From contig NZ_CP107853.1 of NCBI RefSeq assembly GCF_036013525.1, positions 10,602,001 to 10,666,000 on the forward strand: a stretch of 64,000 bases of DNA. The letters are read 5' to 3'. Numbering within the stretch: the first letter of the stretch is position 1; each line of letters opens with the position of its first letter. This stretch comes from Nonomuraea sp. NBC_00507. Lineage in GTDB: Bacteria > Actinomycetota > Actinomycetes > Streptosporangiales > Streptosporangiaceae. Below the pieces are notes generated by a model. The model did not search any database. It was not told the DNA's origin and saw only the letters and a program-made list of their open reading frames with translations. Positions 62,339-64,000 of this stretch are shown here, piece after piece. Position numbers and translations under genes: made by a program.

Positions 62339-63130
62339 CTAGATCCCCTCGGCCAGCTTCACCACGGCGCGGATCAGCTCGTCGCCGGTCAGCATGGACA
62401 GATCGTTGTGCCCCGCCCCGGTCATCTCCACGGTCGTCACCCGGCCCCCGGCCGCCTCGGCTACCGCCCTGCTCAGCCGCGCCGGCACGATCGTGTCGCG
62501 GGTGCCGTACACGACCACCGTGGGCGCCCGCACGGCCGCGATCCGCTCCGACACCGGGTATCGATCCCGCAGCAGCAGCCGCACCGGCAGGAACGGGTAG
62601 TTGGCCTGCCCCGCCGCCGCCAGGTCGGTGAAGGGCGAGCGCAGCACCAGCCCCTGGGGCGGCTGCTCCAGCGCCAGCCGGGTCACCACCCCGGCGCCCA
62701 GGCTCTCGCCGAAGTAGATCACCCGCGCGTCTCCGAGGAACGCGCGGGCGGCGCGGACGTCGAGGTGCAGCCCCTCCTCGGTCGGAGTGCCCGGGTTGCC
62801 GCCGTAGCCGCGGTAGTCCATGAGCAGCACCGGTAGCCCGTGCGCCGCCAGTGCCCTGGCCAGCGGCGCACGGTGCAGCCGGTTGCCCGCGTTCCCGCCC
62901 GCGATCAGCACGGTCACGTCGCGGTCGCCGGGCACGTACCAGGCGCCCAGGCGCAGCCCGTCGCCCGTCGTGAGCGAGACGTCCCGCGCGCCCGGGATGA
63001 CCTTCCCGGCCGGCGGCACAGTGGACCGGTCAGGCAGGTAGATCAGCTGCCGCTGGAACAACCACAGCAGTCCGAGCAGCAGGAACACCACCGCGACGAT
63101 CACAAGAGCGGTCCGCGTCAGCGACGTCAC
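62339..63130 (-). CDS. membrane-anchored alpha/beta hydrolase (BEM46-like)
   Basis: A 263-residue hydrolase with an N-terminal membrane anchor (ALVIVAVVFLLLGLLWLFQRQLIYLPD). The nucleophile elbow GESLGAG, an oxyanion segment (LIAGGNAGNRLHR), DTIVP with the acid and GAGHND with the histidine complete the triad. The layout matches BEM46/FSH-like membrane hydrolases. The substrate is unknown. The start is GTG. Confidence 0.88.
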   Translation of the reverse strand: MTSLTRTALVIVAVVFLLLGLLWLFQRQLIYLPDRSTVPPAGKVIPGARDVSLTTGDGLRLGAWYVPGDRDVTVLIAGGNAGNRLHRAPLARALAAHGLPVLLMDYRGYGGNPGTPTEEGLHLDVRAARAFLGDARVIYFGESLGAGVVTRLALEQPPQGLVLRSPFTDLAAAGQANYPFLPVRLLLRDRYPVSERIAAVRAPTVVVYGTRDTIVPARLSRAVAEAAGGRVTTVEMTGAGHNDLSMLTGDELIRAVVKLAEGI

Positions 63131-63161
63131 GCAACAAACGGTACGCCTGCCCGGGTGCCGG

Positions 63162-63231
63162 GGGCTCGTCCTACGACACGACCGCGCCTGCCTGCCTGGG
63201 GCTCGTCCTACGACACGACCGCGCCCGCCTG
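63162..63231 (-). repeat. 33-base direct repeat spanning the end of the amidohydrolase gene
   Basis: GGGCTCGTCCTACGACACG plus the next 14 bases occurs at 63162-63194 and again at 63199-63231, 37 bases apart, with one mismatch. The inner copy contains the true last codons and TAG of the amidohydrolase; the outer copy lies past the stop. It looks like a local tandem duplication of the gene's 3' end. Confidence 0.85.
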
Positions 63232-64000
63232 GACGACGTGGCGGATGTGCTTCGGGTCGGCCAGCACGCCGATGTCCTCCAAGGGGTCGCCGTCGAGGAC
63301 CAGTAGGTCGGCGTGCGCGCCGACCGCCAGCGTGCCGATCTCGCCTGTCATCCCGGCCAGCTCGGCCGCGCCGGCCGTGGCGGCCCGCAGCACGTCGATC
63401 GGCTCCTGCACCTCCCGTCGCAGGCGGAACTCGTGGTTCTGGTGCCGCTGCATGCCGCCGAGCAGGTCCGTCCCGTACGCCAGCCGCACCCCGCCCCGCG
63501 CGGCCCGCTCCAGCGCGACCAACCCGGCCTCGAGCACCTCGTCGACCTTGCGCCAGCTCGACTCAGAAAGCCCGAACGCCCGGCCCTCCTCCTTCAACGC
63601 CCAGTACGTCACTAGCGTCGGCACCAGGAACGCGTCGTGCTCGCGGAACAACTCCACGCTGCGGTCGTCGATCAGGTTGCCGTGCTCGATGGAGCGCACC
63701 CCGGCCTCCAGGGCCCGGTTGACGGCGCGGGCGGTGTAGGCGTGCGCGGCCACATACCGGTTGGCGGCCCCGGCCTCCTCGACGGCCGCGCGCAGCTCCT
63801 CCATCGAGTATTGGGTCGAGTCGATGCGATCGGTCGGCGAGGCCACCCCGCCGGACGCCATGACCTTGATGTGGTGGGCGCCCTTGCGCAGCTCGTCGCG
63901 GGCGGCCACGCGGACCGCGTCGACCCCGTCCGCGACCCGCCCTACGCCCGCGCAACACGGGTGGTCGTCGCTCACGTGCTCGCCGCGGCCGCGGAAGTCG
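63208..64000 (-). CDS. amidohydrolase (metal-dependent), 5' end outside window
   Basis: The C-terminal ~264 residues of an amidohydrolase-superfamily enzyme; the frame runs open to the window edge (GDFRGRGEH precedes the internal GTG at 63975, so that GTG is not the start). Seen: HHIKVMASGG with the carboxylated-lysine-type strand, AAHAYTARAV and IEHGNLIDD (metal histidines), AYGTDLLG (catalytic aspartate) and the C-terminal IGTLAVGAHADLLVLDGDPLEDI. Imidazolonepropionase-like or prolidase-like hydrolases are the nearest relatives. The substrate is unknown. Confidence 0.88.
   Translation of the reverse strand, partial: DFRGRGEHVSDDHPCCAGVGRVADGVDAVRVAARDELRKGAHHIKVMASGGVASPTDRIDSTQYSMEELRAAVEEAGAANRYVAAHAYTARAVNRALEAGVRSIEHGNLIDDRSVELFREHDAFLVPTLVTYWALKEEGRAFGLSESSWRKVDEVLEAGLVALERAARGGVRLAYGTDLLGGMQRHQNHEFRLRREVQEPIDVLRAATAGAAELAGMTGEIGTLAVGAHADLLVLDGDPLEDIGVLADPKHIRHVVQAGAVVS

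Overview
The window is high-GC DNA (roughly 70% or more by eye) with strong third-position GC, many GTG/TTG starts, short 4-base gene overlaps, twin-arginine signals and a complete ergothioneine gene set. This points to an actinomycete. A member of the Streptosporangiaceae (Nonomuraea-like) is my best guess, but that is inference from gene content and not a search result. No rRNA, phage, insertion sequence, integrase or CRISPR array was found. One tRNA gene, for selenocysteine, was found.

Region 1 (1-9370) holds small regulator/enzyme pairs and secreted plant-wall enzymes: an alpha/beta hydrolase with a MarR/GbsR-type regulator, a secreted beta-helix protein, an AraC regulator divergent from a Gfo/Idh/MocA oxidoreductase, a GH3-FN3-CBM2 beta-glucosidase with a perfect CebR-type box, and a PL1 pectate lyase preceded by a second LacI-type palindrome. 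Region 2 (9450-12000) is a TetR regulator divergent from two NAD(P)-binding proteins, with two matching operators between them. Region 3 (11982-19703) is a secreted M14 carboxypeptidase and an oligopeptide ABC transporter (permeases B and C, fused D-F ATPase, lipoprotein), a peptide-scavenging unit closed by a strong hairpin.

Region 4 (20130-33962) is a large carbohydrate locus. A FadR/GntR regulator with two identical palindromic sites precedes a tightly overlapping operon of enoyl-CoA hydratase, CaiB-type CoA-transferase, a signal-less solute-binding-fold protein, an SDR and a DUF4432 mutarotase-like protein. A fuconolactonase-like amidohydrolase converges on it. Downstream are a secreted GH95 fucosidase, a tiny coupled ORF, a secreted beta-helix protein and a TAT-exported GH106-type rhamnosidase. 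Together they suggest use of pectic (rhamnogalacturonan-type) side chains, with an unusual CoA-thioester step inside the cell.

Region 5 (33969-41116) has two small membrane proteins, a DUF234-type ATPase, and two tandem paralogous NB-ARC/TPR regulators of which only the upstream one keeps its LuxR HTH. Region 6 (41365-47794) is egtA-B-C-D-E for ergothioneine, directly behind an ECF sigma factor and a zinc-motif anti-sigma factor. Region 7 (47904-52214) has a fused acyltransferase/helical-domain protein, a quinone-reductase-like protein divergent from an HxlR regulator with a clear operator, and an orphan solute-binding lipoprotein.

Region 8 (52220-61620) is a complete selenocysteine-dependent formate dehydrogenase locus on the minus strand: tRNA-Sec, selA, selB, a short luciferase-like protein, fdhG with an in-frame UGA and a bacterial SECIS hairpin, fdhE, an iron-sulfur subunit and an NrfD-type membrane subunit. 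It carries its own selenocysteine insertion machinery; only selD is not in the window. The window ends with a conserved protein of unknown function, a membrane-anchored hydrolase and a 5'-truncated amidohydrolase.
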